Positions 37,848-51,737 are shown, counted from the first letter of the stretch. The stretch is 64,000 nucleotides of DNA from Rhipicephalus microplus (GCF_043290135.1 NW_027464602.1:5022001-5086000), one strand, 5' to 3'. The notes: generated by a model from the letters alone, not told the origin. Numbers and translations are program-made.

Positions 37848-39355
37848 TCAGAACATAACTTCGAAGCTATCAGCCCAAAAAAAGCACCGCACTACCACCG
37901 GGTGGGCTCGAACCTCCAACCTTTCGGTTAACAGCCGATCGCGCTAGCCAATTGCGCCACGGAGACAGTCGTGCTCCACTCTCACCACCATCAGAACATA
38001 TCTTCAAAGCTATCAGCGCAAATAAAAAAGCAAAACACCACTCCCGGGAGGGCTCGAACCTCCAACTTTTCGGTTAACAGCCGATCGCGCTGGCCAATTG
38101 CGCCACGGAGAAAGTCCTGCTCAACTCTCACCACAATTAGAACATATCTTCAAAGCTATCAGCCCAAAGAAAAAAAAAGCGCCGCACCACCACCGGGTGG
38201 GCTTGAACCTCCAACTTTTCGGTTAACAGCCGATCGCGCTAGCCAATTGCGCCACGGGGACCGTCCTGCTCCACTCTCACCACCGCCAGACCATTTCTTC
38301 AGAGCTATCACCCCAAAGAAAAAAAAGCGCCGCACCACATCCGGGTGGGCTCGAACCTCCAACCTTTCGGTTAACAGCCGATCGCGCTAGCCAATTGCCC
38401 CACGGAGACAGTCGTGCTCCACTCTCACCACCGTCAGAACATTTCTTCAGAGCTATCACCCCAAAGAAAAAAAAGCGCCGCACCACCACAGGTTGGGCTC
38501 GAACCTCCAACCTTTCGGTTAACAGCCGATCGCGCTAGCCAATTGCGCCACGAAGACAGTCCTGCTTCACTCTCACCACCATCAGAACATATCTTCAAAG
38601 CTATTACCGCAAAGAAAAAAGCAACACACCACTCCCGGGAGGGCTCCAAACTCCAACCTTTCGGTTTACAGCCGATCGCGCTAGCCCATTGCGCCACGGA
38701 GACAGTCTTGCTCCACTCTCACCACCATCAGAACATATCTTCAAAGCTATCAGCGCAAAGAAAAAAAGCGCTGCACCACCACCGGGTGGGCTCGAACCTC
38801 CAACCTTTCGGTTAACAGCCGATCGCGCTAGCCCATTGCGCCACGGAGACAGTCTTGCTCCACTCTCACCACCATCAGAACATATCTTCAAAGCTATCAG
38901 TGCAAAGAAAAAAGCAACACACCACTCCCGGGAGGGCTCGAACCTCCAACTTTTCGGTTAACAGCCGATCGCGCTGGCCAATTGCGCCACGGAGAAAGTC
39001 CTGCTCAACTCCCACCACAATTAAAAAATATCTTCAAAGCTATCAGCCCAAAGAAAAAAAAGCGCCGCACCACCACCGGGTGGGCTCGAACCTCCAACTT
39101 TTCGATTAACAGCCGATCGCACTAGCCAATTGCGCCACGGGGACCGTCCTGCTCCACTCTCACCACCGTCAGACCATTTCTTCAGAGCTATCACCCCAAA
39201 GAAAAAAAAGCGCCGCACCAACACCGGGTGGGCTCGAACACCCCACCTTTCGGTTAACAATCGATCGTGCTAGCCAATTGCCCCACGGAGACAGTCGTGC
39301 TCCACTCTCACCACCGTCAGAACATTTCTTCAGAGCCATCACCCCAAAGAAATAA
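37848..39355 (-). repeat. Repeat E, copy 2
   Basis: Matches 35350-36860 at an offset of 2,498 bp. Its last eight units recur at an offset of 1,179 bp in the next segment. GUA-anticodon copy at 38630-38703. Confidence 0.87.
38630..38703 (-). pseudogene. Copy with GUA anticodon, E copy 2
   Basis: Anticodon 38667-38669; box B differs from copy 1 (forward ctccaaac). Confidence 0.6.
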
Positions 39356-39808
39356 AAGCGCCGCACCACCACCGGGTGGGCTCGAACCTCCAACTTTTCG
39401 GTTAACAGCCGATCGCGCTAGCCAATTGCGCCACGGGGACCGTCCTGCTCCACTCTCACCACCGCCAGACCATTTCTTCAGAGCTATCACCCCAAAGAAA
39501 AAAAAGCGCCGCACCACATCCGGGTGGGCTCGAACCTCCAACCTTTCGGTTAACAGCCGATCGCGCTAGCCAATTGCCCCACGGAGACAGTCGTGCTCCA
39601 CTCTCACCACCGTCAGAACATTTCTTCAGAGCTATCACCCCAAAGAAAAAAAAGCGCCGCACCACCACCGGTTGGGCTCGAACCTCCAACCTTTCGGTTA
39701 ACAGCCGATCGCGCTAGCCAATTGTGCCACGAAGACAGTCCTGCTCCACTCTCACCACCATCAGAACATATCTTCAAAGCTATTACCGCAAAGAAAAAAG
39801 CAACACAC

Positions 39809-39882
39809 CACTCCCGGGAGGGCTCAAAACTCCAACCTTTCGGTTTACAGCCGATCGCGCTAGCCCATTGCGCCACGGAGAC
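39809..39882 (-). pseudogene. Copy with GUA anticodon, E copy 3
   Basis: Anticodon 39846-39848. Confidence 0.6.
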
Positions 39883-40397
39883 AGTCTTGCTCCACTCTCA
39901 CCACCATCAGAACATATCTTCAAAGCTATCAGCGCAAAGAAAAAAAGCGCTGCACCACTACCGGGTGGGCTCGAACCTCCAACCTTTCGGTTAACAGCCG
40001 ATCGCGCTAGCCCATTGCGCCACGGAGACAGTCTTGCTCCACTCTCACCACCATCAGAACATATCTTCAAAGCTATCAGTGCAAAGAAAAAAGCAACACA
40101 CCACTCCCAGGAGGGCTCGAATCTCCAACTTTTCGGTCAACAGCCGATCGCGCTGGCCAATTGCGCCACGGAGAAAGTCCTGCTCAACTCCCACCACAAT
40201 TAGAAAATATCTTCAAAGCTATCAGCCCAAAGAAAAAAAAGCGCCGCACCACCACCGGGTGGGCTCGAACCTCCAACTTTTCGATTAACAGCCGATCGCA
40301 CTAGCCAATTGCCCCACGGAGACAGTCGTGCTCCACTCTCACCACCGTCAGAACATTTCTTCAGAGCCATCACCCCAAAGAAAAAAAAGCGCCATAC

Positions 40398-40471
40398 CAC
40401 CACTGGGTGGGTTCGAACCTCCGACCTTTTGGTTAACAGCCGATTGCGCTAGCCAATAGCGCCACGAAGAC
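40398..40471 (-). tRNA. tRNA-Asn-like copy with consensus box B
   Basis: Forward gttcgaacc gives box B GGTTCGAACC. Other stems are still defective (C29.A41). Confidence 0.55.
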
Positions 40472-40985
40472 AGTCCTGCTCCACTGTCACCACCATCAGA
40501 ACATATCTTCAAAGCCATTACCGCAAAATAAAGCAACACACCACTCCCGGGAGGGCTCGAAACTCCAACCTTTCGGTCAACAGCCGATCGCGCTAGCCCA
40601 TTGCGCCACGGAGACAGTCTTGCTCCCCTCTCACCACCATAAGAACATATCTTCAAAGCTATCAGCCCAAAGAAAAAGAAGCACCGCACCACCACCGGGT
40701 GGGCTCGAACCTCCAACCTTTCGGTTAACAGCCGATCGCGCTAGCCAATTGCGCCACGGAGACAGTCGTGCTCCACTCTCACCACCATCAGAACATATCT
40801 TCAAAGCTATCAGCGCAAAGAAAAAAAAGCGCCAAACCACCGCCGGGTGGGCTCGAAACTCCAACCTTTCGGTTAACAGCCGATTGCGCTAGCCAATTGC
40901 GCCACGGAGACAGTCCTGTTCCACTCTCACCACCATGAGAACATATCTTCAAAGCTATCAGCCCAAAGAAAAAAAAGCGCCATAC

Positions 40986-41059
40986 CACCACTGGGTGGGT
41001 TCGAACCTCCGACCTTTTGGTTAACAGCCGATCGCGCTAGCCAATTGCGCCATGGAGAC
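40986..41059 (-). tRNA. tRNA-Asn-like copy with consensus box B, F copy 1
   Basis: Same ttcgaa core; anticodon GUU at 41023-41025. Confidence 0.55.
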
Positions 41060-41720
41060 AGTCCTGCTCCACTCTCACCACCATTAGAACATATCTTCAA
41101 AGCTATCAGCACAAAGAAAAAAGCAACACACCTCTCCCGAGAGGGCTCGAAACTCCAACCTTTCGGTTAACAGCCGATCGCGCTAGCCAATTGCGCCACG
41201 GAGACAGTCCTGCTCTACTCTCACCACCATTAGAACATATCTTCAAAGCTATCAGCCCAAAGAAAAAAAAGCGCCGCACCACCGCCGGGTGGGCTCAAAA
41301 CTCCAACCTTTCGGTTAACAGCCGATCGCGCTAGCCAATTGCGCCACGGAGACAGTCCTGCTCCACTCTCACCACCATCAGAACATATCTTCAAAGCTAT
41401 CAGCCGAAACAAAAAAAGCGCCATACCACCACCGGGTGGGCTCGAACCTCCGACCTTTCGGTTAACAGCCGATAGTGCTAGCCAATTGCGCCATGGAGAC
41501 AGTCCTGCTCCACTCTCCCCACCATCAGAACATATCTTCAAAGCTATCAGCCCACAGAAAAAAAGCGCCGCACCACCACGAGGTGGGCTCGAACCTCCAA
41601 CTTTTCGGTTAACAGCCGATCGCGCTAGCCAATTGCGCCACGGAGACAGTCCTGCTCCACTCTCACCACCATAAGAACATATCTTCAAAGCTATCAGCCC
41701 AAAGAAAAAAAGTGCCGCAC

Positions 41721-41795
41721 CACCACCGGGCGGGCTCGAACCTCCGACCTTTTGGTTACCAGCCGATCGCGCTAGCCAATCGCTCTACCGGAGAC
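41721..41795 (-). pseudogene. Copy with replaced D-arm and GGU (Thr-type) anticodon
   Basis: Same D-arm patch as 37601-37675, plus forward ttaccag (anticodon 41758-41760). Confidence 0.65.
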
Positions 41796-43035
41796 AGTCC
41801 TGCTCCACTCTCACCACCATAAAAACATATCTTCAAAGCTATCAGCCCAAAGAAAAAAAACCACCGCACCACCACCGGGTGGGCTCGAACCTCCAAGCTT
41901 TCGGTTAACAGCCAATCGCGCTAGCCAATTGCGCCACGGAGACAGTCCTGCTCCACTCTCACCACCATCAGAACATATCTTCAAAGCTATCAGCACAAAG
42001 AAAAAAGCAACACACCTCTCACGAGAGGGCTCGAAACTCCAACCTTTCGGTTAACAGCCGATCGCGCTAGCCAATTGCGCCATGGAGACAGTCCTGCTCC
42101 ACTCTCACCACCATCAGAACATATCTTCAAAGCTATCAGCCCAAAGAAAAAAAAGCACCGCACCACCACCGGGTGGGCTCGAACCTCCAACTTTTCGGTT
42201 AACAGCCGATCACGCTAGCCAATTGCGCCACGGAGACAGTCCTGCTCCACTCTCACCACAATTAGAACATATCTTCAAAGCTATCAGCCCAAAGAAAAAA
42301 AAGCGCCGCACCACCACCTGGTGGGCAAGAACCTCCAACTTTCCGGTTAACAGCCAATCACGCCAGCCAATCGCGCCACGGAGACAGTCCTGCTCCACTC
42401 TCACCACCGTCAGAACATTTCTTCAGAGCTATCAGCCCAAAGAAAAAAAAGCGCTGCACCTACACCGGGTGGGCTCGAACCTCCAACCTTTCAGTTAACA
42501 GCCGATCGCGCTAGCCAATTGCCCCACGGAGACAGTCGTGCTCCACTCTCACCATCGTCAGAACATTTTTTCAGAGCTATCACCCCAAAGAAAAAAAAAC
42601 CGCCGCACCACCACCGGTTTGGCTCGAACCTCTGACCTTTCGGTTAACAGCCGATCGCGCTAGCCAATTGCTCCACGAAGACAGTCCTGCTCCACTTTCA
42701 CCACCATCAGAACATATCTTCAAAGCTATTACCGCAAAGAAAAAAGCAAAACACCACTCCCGGGAGGGCTTGAACGTCAAACTTTCCGGTTAACGGCCGA
42801 TCACGCTAGCCAATTGTGCCACGGAGACAGTCTTACTCTACTCTCACAACCATCAGAACATAACTTCAAAGCTATCAGCCCACAGAAAAAAAAGCGCCGC
42901 ACCACCACCGGGAGAGCTCGAACCTCCAACTTTCCGGTTAACAGCCGATCGCACTAGCCAATTGCGCTACGCAGACTGTCCTGCTCCACTCTCACCACCG
43001 TCAGAACATTTCTTCAGAGCTATCAGCCCAAAGAA

Positions 43036-44550
43036 AAAAAAGCGCTGCACCACCACCGGGTGGGCTCGAACCTCCAACCTTATGGTTAACAGCCGATCGC
43101 GCTAGCCAATTGCCCCACGGAGACAGTCGTGCTCCACTCTCACCATCGTCAGAACATTTCTTCAGAACTATCACCCCAAAGAAAAAAAAGCGCCGCACCA
43201 CCACCGGTTGGGCTCGAACCTCCAACCTTTCGGTTAACAGCCGATCGCGCTAGCCAATTGCGCCACGAAGACTGTCCTGCTCCAATCTCACCACCATCAG
43301 AACATATCTTCAAAGCTATTACCGCAAAGAAAAAAGCAACACACCACTCCTGGGAGGGCTCGAGACTCCAACCTTTCGGTTAACAGCCGATCGCGCTAGC
43401 CCATTGCGCAACGGAGGCAGTCTTGCTCCACTCTCACCATCATCAGAACATATCTTCAAAGCTATCAGCGCAAAGAAAAAAAAGCGCTGCACCACCACCA
43501 GGTGGGCTCGAACCTCAACCTTTCGGTTAACAGCCGATCGCGCTAGCCCATTGCGCCACGGAGACAGTCTTGCTCCACTCTCACCACCATCAGAACATAA
43601 CTTCGAAGCTATCAGCGCAAAGAAAACAGCAACACACCACTCCCGGGAGGGCTCGAAACTCCAACCTTTCGGTCAACAGCCGATCGCGCTAGCCCAATGC
43701 GCCACGGAGACAGTCTTGCTCCCTTCTCACCACCATCAGAACATAACTTCAAAGCTATCAGCCCAAAGAAAAAGAAGCACCGTACCACCACCGGGTGGGC
43801 TCGAACCTCCAACCTTTCGGTTAACAGCCGATCGCGCTGGCCAATTGCGCCACGGAGAAAGTCCTGCTCAACTCTCACCACAATTAGAACATATCTTCAA
43901 AGCTATCAGCCCAAAGAAAAAAAAAGCGCCGCACCACCACCGGGTGGGCTCGAACCTCCAACTTTTCGGTTAACAGCCGATCGCGCTAGCCAATTGCGCC
44001 ACGGGGACCGTCCTGCTCCACTCTCACCACCGCCAGAACATTTCTTCAGAGCTATCACCCCAAAGAAAGAAAAGCGCCGCACCACCACCGGTTGGGCTCG
44101 AACCTCCAACCTTTCGGTTAACAGCCGATCGCGCTAGCCAATTGCGCCACGAAGACAGTCCTGCTCCACTCTCAACACCATCAGAACATATCTTCAAAGC
44201 TATTACCGCAAAGAAAAAAGCAACACACCACTCCCGGGAAGGCTCAAAACTCCAACCTTTCAGTTTACAGCCGATCGCGCTAGCCCATTGCGCCACGGAG
44301 ACAGTCTTGCTCCACTCTCACCACCATCAGAACATATCTTCAAAGCTATCATCGCAAAGAAAAAAGCAACACACCACCACCGAGTGGGCTCGAACCTCCA
44401 ACCTTTCGGTTAACAGCAGATCGCGCTAGCCAATTCCGCAACGGAGACCGTCCTGCTCCACTCTCACCACCGTCAGACCATTTCTTCAGAGCTATCACAC
44501 CAAAGAAAAAAAAGCGCTGCACCACCACCGGGTGGGCTCAAACCCCCCAC
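43036..44550 (-). repeat. Segments H1 and G1
   Basis: The left part (to ~43,790) recurs at an offset of 5,750 (48,786-49,540). The right part (from ~43,900) recurs at offsets of 3,098, then 2,798, 2,939 and 3,525, giving five copies in the window. GUA-anticodon copy at 44229-44302. Confidence 0.82.
44229..44302 (-). pseudogene. Copy with GUA anticodon, G1
   Basis: Anticodon 44266-44268; forward ttcag weakens the anticodon stem as well. Confidence 0.6.
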
Positions 44551-44966
44551 CTTTCGGTCAACAGCCGATCGCGCTAGCCCATTGCGCCACGGAGACAGTC
44601 TTGCTCCCCTCTCACCACCATAAGAACATATCTTCAAAGCTATCAGCCCAAAGAAAAAGAAGCACCGCACCACCACCGGGTGGGCTCGAACCTCCAACCT
44701 TTCGGTTAACAGCCGATCGCGCTAGCCAATTGCGCCACGGAGACAGTCGTGCTCCACTCTCACCACCATCAGAACATATCTTCAAAGCTATCAGCGCAAA
44801 GAAAAAAAAGCGCCAAACCACCGCCGGGTGGGCTCGAAACTCCAACCTTTCGGTTAACAGCCGATTGCGCTAGCCAATTGCGCCACGGAGACAGTCCTGT
44901 TCCACTCTCACCACCATGAGAACATATCTTCAAAGCTATCAGCCCAAAGAAAAAAAAGCGCCATAC

Positions 44967-45040
44967 CACCACAGGGTGGGTTCGAACCTCCGACCTTTTG
45001 GTTAACAGCCGGTCGCGCTAGCCAATTGCGCCATGGAGAC
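44967..45040 (-). tRNA. tRNA-Asn-like copy with consensus box B, F copy 2
   Basis: Counterpart of 40986-41059; anticodon GUU at 45004-45006. Confidence 0.55.
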
Positions 45041-45701
45041 AGTCCTGCTCCACTCTCACCACCATTAGAACATATCTTCAAAGCTATCAGCACAAAGAAA
45101 AAAGCAACACACCTCTCCCGAGAGGGCTCGAAACTCCAACCTTTCGGTTAACAGCCGATCGCGCTAGCCAATTGCGCCACGGAGACAGTCCTGCTCTACT
45201 CTCACCACCATTAGAACATATCTTCAAAGCTATCAGCCCAAAGAAAAAAAAGCGCCGCACCACCGCCGGGTGGGCTCAAAACTCCAACCTTTCGGTTAAC
45301 AGCCGATCGCGCTAGCCAATTGCGCCACGGAGACAGTCCTGCTCCACTCTCACCACCATCAGAACATATCTTCAAAGCTATCAGCCGAAACAAAAAAAGC
45401 GCCATACCACCACCGGGTGGGCTCAAACCTCCGACCTTTCGGTTAACAGCCGATAGTGCTAGCCAATTGCGCCATGGAGACAGTCCTGCTTCACTCTCCC
45501 CACCATCAGAACATATCTTCAAAGCTATCAGCCCACAGAAAAAAAGCGCCGCACCACCACGAGGTGGGCTCGAACCTCCAACTTTTCGGTTAACAGCCGA
45601 TCGCGCTAGCCAATTGCGCCACGGAGACAGTCCTGCTCCACTCTCACCACCATAAGAACATATCTTCAAAGCTATCAGCCCAAAGAAAAAAAGCGCCGCA
45701 C

Positions 45702-45776
45702 CACCACCGGGCGGGCTCGAACCTCCGACCTTTTGGTTAACAGCCGATCGCGCTAGCCAATCGCTCTACCGGAGAC
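45702..45776 (-). pseudogene. Copy with replaced D-arm, F copy 2
   Basis: D-arm patch retained; anticodon is GUU, unlike its F1 counterpart. Confidence 0.65.
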
Positions 45777-47016
45777 AGTCCTGCTCCACTCTCACCACCA
45801 TAAAAACATATCTTCAAAGCTATCAGCCCAAAGAAAAAAAACCACCGCACCACCACCGGGTGGGCTCGAACCTCCAAGCTTTCGGTTAACAGCCAATCGC
45901 GCTAGCCAATTGCGCCACGGAGACAGTCCTGCTCCACTCTCACCACCATCAGAACATATCTTCAAAGCTATCAGCACAAAGAAAAAAGCAACACACCTCT
46001 CACGAGAGGGCTCGAAACTCCAACCTTTCGGTTAACAGCCGATCGCGCTAGCCAATTGCGCCATGGAGACAGTCCTGCTCCACTCTCACCACCATCAGAA
46101 CATATCTTCAAAGCTATCAGCCCAAAGAAAAAAAAGCACCGCACCACCACCGGGTGGGCTCGAACCTCCAACTTTTCGGTTAACAGCCGATCACGCTAGC
46201 CAATTGCGCCACGGAGACAGTCCTGCTCCACTCTCACCACAATTAGAACATATCTTCAAAGCTATCAGCCCAAAGAAAAAAAAGCGCCGCACCACCACCT
46301 GGTGGGCAAGAACCTCCAACTTTCCGGTTAACAGCCAATCACGCCAGTCAATCGCGCCACGGAGACAGTCCTGCTCCACTCTCACCACCGTCAGAACATT
46401 TCTTCAGAGCTATCAGCCCAAAGAAAAAAAAGCGCTGCACCTACACCGGGTGGGCTCGAACCTCCAACCTTTCAGTTAACAGCCGATCGCGCTAGCCAAT
46501 TGCCCCACGGAGACAGTCGTGCTCCACTCTCACCATCGTCAGAACATTTTTTCAGAGCTATCACCCCAAAGAAAAAAAAACCGCCGCACCACCACCGGTT
46601 TGGCTCGAACCTCTGACCTTTCGGTTAACAGCCGATCGCGCTAGCCAATTGCTCCACGAAGACAGTCCTGCTCCACTTTTACCACCATCAGAACATATCT
46701 TCAAAGCTATTACCGCAAAGAAAAAAGCAAAACACCACTCCCGGGAGGGCTTGAACGTCAAACTTTCCGGTTAACAGCCGATCACGCTAGCCAATTGTGC
46801 CACGGAGACAGTCTTACTCTACTCTCACAACCATCACAACATAACTTCAAAGCTATCAGCCCACAGAAAAAAAAGCGCCGCACCACCACCGGGAGAGCTC
46901 GAACCTCCAACTTTCCGGTTAACAGCCGATCGCACTAGCCAATTGCGCTACGCAGACTGTCCTGCTCCACTCTCACCACCGTCAGAACATTTCTTCAGAG
47001 CTATCAGCCCAAAGAA

Positions 47017-49225
47017 AAAAAAAGCGCCGCACCACCACCGGGTGGGCTCGAACCTCCAACTTTTCGGTTAACAGCCGATCGCGCTAGCCAATTGCGCCAC
47101 GGGGACCGTCCTGCTCCACTCTCACCACCGACAGAACATTTCTTCAGAGCTATCACCCCAAAGAAAGAAAAGCGCCGCACCACCACCGGTTGGGCTCGAA
47201 CCTCCAACCTTTCGGTTAACAGCCGATCGCGCTAGCCAATTGCGCCACGAAGACAGTCCTGCTCCACTCTCAACACCATCAGAACATATCTTCAAAGCTA
47301 TTACCGCAAAGAAAAAAGCAACACACCACTCCCGGGAAGGCTCAAAACTCCAACCTTTCAGTTTACAGCCGATCGCGCTAGCCCATTGCGCCACGGAGAC
47401 AGTCTTGCTCCACTCTCACCACCATCAGAACATATCTTCAAAGCTATCATCGCAAAGAAAAAAGCAACACACCACCACCGAGTGGGCTCGAACCTCCAAC
47501 CTTTCGGTTAACAGCAGATCGCGCTAGCCAATTCCGCAACGGAGACCGTCCTGCTCCACTCTCACCACCGTCAGACCATTTCTTCAGAGCTATCACACCA
47601 AAGAAAAAAAAGCGCTGCACCACCACCGGGTGGGCTCAAACCCCCCACCTTTCGGTTAACAGCCGATCGTGCTAGCCAATTGCCCCACGGAGACAGTCGT
47701 GCTCCACTCTCACCACCGTCAGAACTTTTCTTCAGAGCTATCACCCCAAAGAAAAAAAAGCGCCGCACCACCACCGGTTGGGCTCGAACCGCCAACCTTT
47801 CGGTTAACAGCCGATCGCGCTAGCCCAATGCGCCACGGAGACAGTCTTGCTCCACTCTCACCACCATCAGAACATATCTTCAAAGCTATCATCGCAAAGA
47901 AAAAAGCAACACACCACCACCGAGTGGGCTCGAACCTCCAACCTTTCGGTTAACAGCAGATCGCGCTAGCCAATTCCGCAACGGAGACAATCGTGCTCCA
48001 CTCTCACCACCATCAGACCATATCTTCAAAGCTATCAGCGCAAAGAAAAAAAGCGCCGCACCACCACCGGGTGGGCTCGAACCTCCAACTTTCCGGTTAA
48101 CAGCCAATCACGCCAGTCAATCGCGCCACGGAGACAGTCCTGCTCCACTCTCACCACCGTCAGAACATTTCTTCAGAGCTATCAGCCCAAAGAAAAAAAA
48201 GCGCTGCACCTACACCGGGTGGGCTCGAACCTCCAACCTTTCAGTTAACAGCCGATCGCGCTAGCCAATTGCCCCACGGAGACAGTCGTGCTCCACTCTC
48301 ACCATCGTCAGAACATTTTTTCAGAGCTATCACCCCAAAGAAAAAAAAACCGCCGCACCACCACCGGTTTGGCTCGAACCTCTGACCTTTCGGTTAACAG
48401 CCGATCGCGCTAGCCAATTGCTCCACGAAGACAGTCCTGCTCCACTTTCACCACCATCAGAACATATCTTCAAAGCTATTACCGCAAAGAAAAAAGCAAA
48501 ACACCACTCCCGGGAGGGCTTGAACGTCAAACTTTCCGGTTAACAGCCGATCACGCTAGCCAATTGTGCCACGGAGACAGTCTTACTCTACTCTCACAAC
48601 CATCAGAACATAACTTCAAAGCTATCAGCCCACAGAAAAAAAAGCGCCGCACCACCACCGGGAGAGCTCGAACCTCCAACTTTCCGGTTAACAGCCGATC
48701 GCACTAGCCAATTGCGCTACGCAGACTGTCCTGCTCCACTCTCACCACCGTCAGAACATTTCTTCAGAGCTATCAGCCCAAAGAAAAAAAAGCGCTGCAC
48801 CACCACCGGGTGGGCTCGAACCTCCAACCTTATGGTTAACAGCCGATCGCGCTAGCCAATTGCCCCACGGAGACAGTCGTGCTCCACTCTCACCATCGTC
48901 AGAACATTTCTTCAGAACTATCACCCCAAAGAAAAAAAAGAACCGCACCACCACCGGTTGGGCTCGAACCTCCAACCTTTCGGTTAACAGCCGATCGCGC
49001 TAGCCAATTGCGCCACGAAGACTGTCCTGCTCCAATCTCACCACCATCAGAACATATCTTCAAAGCTATTACCGCAAAGAAAAAAGCAACACACCACTCC
49101 TGGGAGGGCTCGAGACTCCAACCTTTCGGTTAACAGCCGATCGCGCTAGCCCATTGCGCAACGGAGGCAGTCTTGCTCCACTCTCACCATCATCAGAACA
49201 TATCTTCAAAGCTATCAGCGCAAAG
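47017..49225 (-). repeat. Segments G2 and H2
   Basis: G2 (47,017 to ~47,830) matches 43,919 onward at an offset of 3,098. H2 (from ~48,090) matches the F/H1 region at offsets of 1,769 and 5,750. GUA-anticodon copy at 47327-47400. Confidence 0.8.
47327..47400 (-). pseudogene. Copy with GUA anticodon, G2
   Basis: Anticodon 47364-47366; counterpart of 44229-44302. Confidence 0.6.
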
Positions 49226-49387
49226 AAAAAAAAACGCTGCACCACCACCAGGTGGGCTCGAACCTCAACCTTTCGGTTAACAGCCGATCGCGCTAGCCCA
49301 TTGCGCCACGGAGACAGTCTTGCTCCACTCTCACCACCATCAGAACATAACTTCGAAGCTATCAGCGCAAAGAATACAGCAACACAC

Positions 49388-49461
49388 CACTCCCGGGAGG
49401 GCTCGAAACTCCAACCTTTCGGTCAACAGCCGATCGCGCTAGCCCAATGCGCCACGGAGAC
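49388..49461 (-). tRNA. tRNA-Asn-like copy without T4 terminator, I copy 1
   Basis: Its trailer (49371-49380) reads forward agaatacagc. One A-to-T at 49375, compared with agaaaacagc at ~43621, removes the only T4. A transcript would be predicted to run into the next unit. Confidence 0.6.
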
Positions 49462-50124
49462 AGTCTTGCTCCCTTCTCACCACCATCAGAACATAACTTC
49501 AAAGCTATCAGCCCAAAGAAAAAAAAGCACCGCACCACCACCGGGTGGGCTCGAACCTCCAACCTTTCGGTTAACAGCCGATCGCGCTAGCCAATAGCGC
49601 CACGGAGAATGTCGTGCTCCACTCTCACCACCATCAGAACATATCTTCAAAGCTATCAGCGCAAATAAAAAAGCAAAACACCACTCCCGGGAGGGCTCGA
49701 ACCTCCAACTTTTCGGTTAACAGCCGATCGCGCTGGCCAATTGCGCCACGGAGAAAGTCCTGCTCAACTCTCACCACAATTAGAACATATCTTCAAAGCT
49801 ATCAGCCCAAAGAAAAAAAAAGCGCCGCACCACCACCGGGTGGGCTCGAACCTCCAACTTTTCGGTTAACAGCCCATCGCGCTAGCCAATTGCGCCACGG
49901 GGACCGTCCTGCTCCACTCTCACCACCGCCAGAACATTTCTTCAGAGCTATCACCCCAAAGAAAGAAAAGCGCCGCACCACCACCGGTTGGGCTCGAACC
50001 TCCAACCTTTCGGTTAACAGCCGATCGCGCTAGCCAATTGCGCCACGAAGACAGTCCTGCTCCACTCTCAACACCATCAGAACATATCTTCAAAGCTATT
50101 ACCGCAAAGAAAAAAGCAACACAC

Positions 50125-50198
50125 CACTCCCGGGAAGGCTCAAAACTCCAACCTTTCAGTTTACAGCCGATCGCGCTAGCCCATTGCGCCACGGAGAC
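50125..50198 (-). pseudogene. Copy with GUA anticodon, repeat I copy 1
   Basis: Anticodon 50162-50164. Confidence 0.6.
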
Positions 50199-51299
50199 AG
50201 TCTTGCTCCACTCTCACCACCATCAGAACATATCTTCAAAGCTATCATCGCAAAGAAAAAAGCAACACACCACCACCGAGTGGGCTCGAACCTCCAACCT
50301 TTTGGTTAACAGCAGATCGCGCTAGCCAATTCCGCAACGGAGACCGTCCTGCTCCACTCTCACCACCGTCAGACCATTTCTTCAGAGCTATCACACCAAA
50401 GAAAAAAAAGCGCTGCACCACCACCGGGTGGGCTCAAACCCCCCACCTTTCGGTTAACAGCCGATCGTGCTAGCCAATTGCCCCACGGAGACAGTCGTGC
50501 TCCACTCTCACCACCGTCAGAACTTTTCTTCAGAGCTATCACCCCAAAGAAAAAAAAGCGCCGCACCACCACCGGTTGGGCTCGAACCTCCAACCTTTCG
50601 GTTAACAGCTGATCGCGCTAGCCAATAGCGCCACGAAGACAGTCCTGCTCCACTCTCACCACCATCAGAACATATCTTCAAAGCCATTACCGCAAAAAAA
50701 AGCAACACACCACTCCCGGGAGGGCTCAAAACTCCAACCTTTCGGTTAACAGCCGATCGCGCTAGCCCAATGCGCCACGGAGACAGTCTTGCTCCACTCT
50801 CACCACCATCAGAACATATCTTCAAAGCTATCATCGCAAAGAAAAAAGCAACACACCACCACCGAGTGGGCTCGAACCTCCAACCTTTCGGTTAACAGCA
50901 GATCGCGCTAGCCAATTCCGCAACGGAGACAATCGTGCTCCACTCTCACCACCATCAGACCATATCTTCAAAGCTATCAGCGCAAAGAAAAAAAGCGCCG
51001 CACCACCACCGGGTGGGCTCGAACCTCCAACCTTTCGGTTAACAGCCGATCGCGAAAGCCAATTTCGCCACGGAGACGGTCCTGCTCCACTCTCACCACC
51101 ATCAGAACATATCTTCAAAGGTATCAGCCCAAAGAAAAAAAAGCGCCGCACCGCCACTGGGTGGGCTCGAACGTCCGACCTTTTGGTTAACAGCCGATCG
51201 CTCTAGCAAATTGCGCCACGGAGACAGTCCTGCTCCACTCTCACCACCATCAGAACATATCTTCAAAGCTATCAGCCCACCGAAAAAAAAGCGCCGCAC

Positions 51300-51373
51300 A
51301 ACCACCGGGTAAGCTCGAACCTCCAACTTTTCGGTTAATAGCCGATCGCGCTAGCCAATTGCGCCACGGAGAC
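51300..51373 (-). pseudogene. Copy with AUU anticodon, repeat I copy 1
   Basis: Anticodon 51337-51339; 3' end class with forward ggtaagctcg. Confidence 0.55.
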
Positions 51374-51442
51374 AGTCCTGCTCCACTCTCACCACCATAA
51401 GAACATATCTTCAAAGCTATCAGGCCAAAAAAAGCGCCGCAC

Positions 51443-51516
51443 CACCACCGGGTGGGCTCGAACCTCCAACATTTCGGTTAGCAGCCGATCACGCTAGCCA
51501 ATTGCCCCACGAAGAC
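51443..51516 (-). pseudogene. Copy with GCU anticodon, repeat I copy 1
   Basis: Anticodon 51480-51482 (forward ttagcag); box A is the TGGGGC variant. Separate origin from the C-block GCU copies. Confidence 0.6.
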
Positions 51517-51737
51517 AGTCGTGCTCCACTCTCACCACCGTCAGAACATTTCTTCAGAGCTATCACCCCAAAGAAAAAAAAAGCGCTGCACCACCACCGC
51601 GTGGGCTCGAACCTGCAACCTTTCGGTTAACAGCCGATCGCGCTAGCCCTGTGCGCCAAGGAGACAGGCTTGCTCCACTCTCACCACCATCAGAACATAT
51701 TTTCAAAGCTATCAGCGCAAAGAAAAAAGCAACACAC

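Larger units (their letters stand above)
39356..40569 (-). repeat. Repeat E, copy 3 (8 units)
   Basis: An 8-unit repeat at an offset of 1,179 bp from copy 2, ending where the F family starts. GUA-anticodon copy at 39809-39882. A copy with a perfect palindromic box-B core (ttcgaa) lies at 40398-40471. Confidence 0.85.
40570..43035 (-). repeat. Repeat F, copy 1 (~17 units)
   Basis: Matches 44551-47016 at an offset of 3,981 bp. It contains a replaced-D-arm copy that also has a GGU anticodon (41721-41795) and a palindromic box-B copy (40986-41059). Its last units (from ~42,350) also match 48,1 kb onward at an offset of 5,750. Confidence 0.88.
44551..47016 (-). repeat. Repeat F, copy 2
   Basis: Duplicate of 40570-43035 at an offset of 3,981 bp. 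The equivalent of the GGU copy has reverted to or kept GUU here (45702-45776), while the replaced D-arm is retained. Start and end junctions fall inside homologous units. Confidence 0.88.
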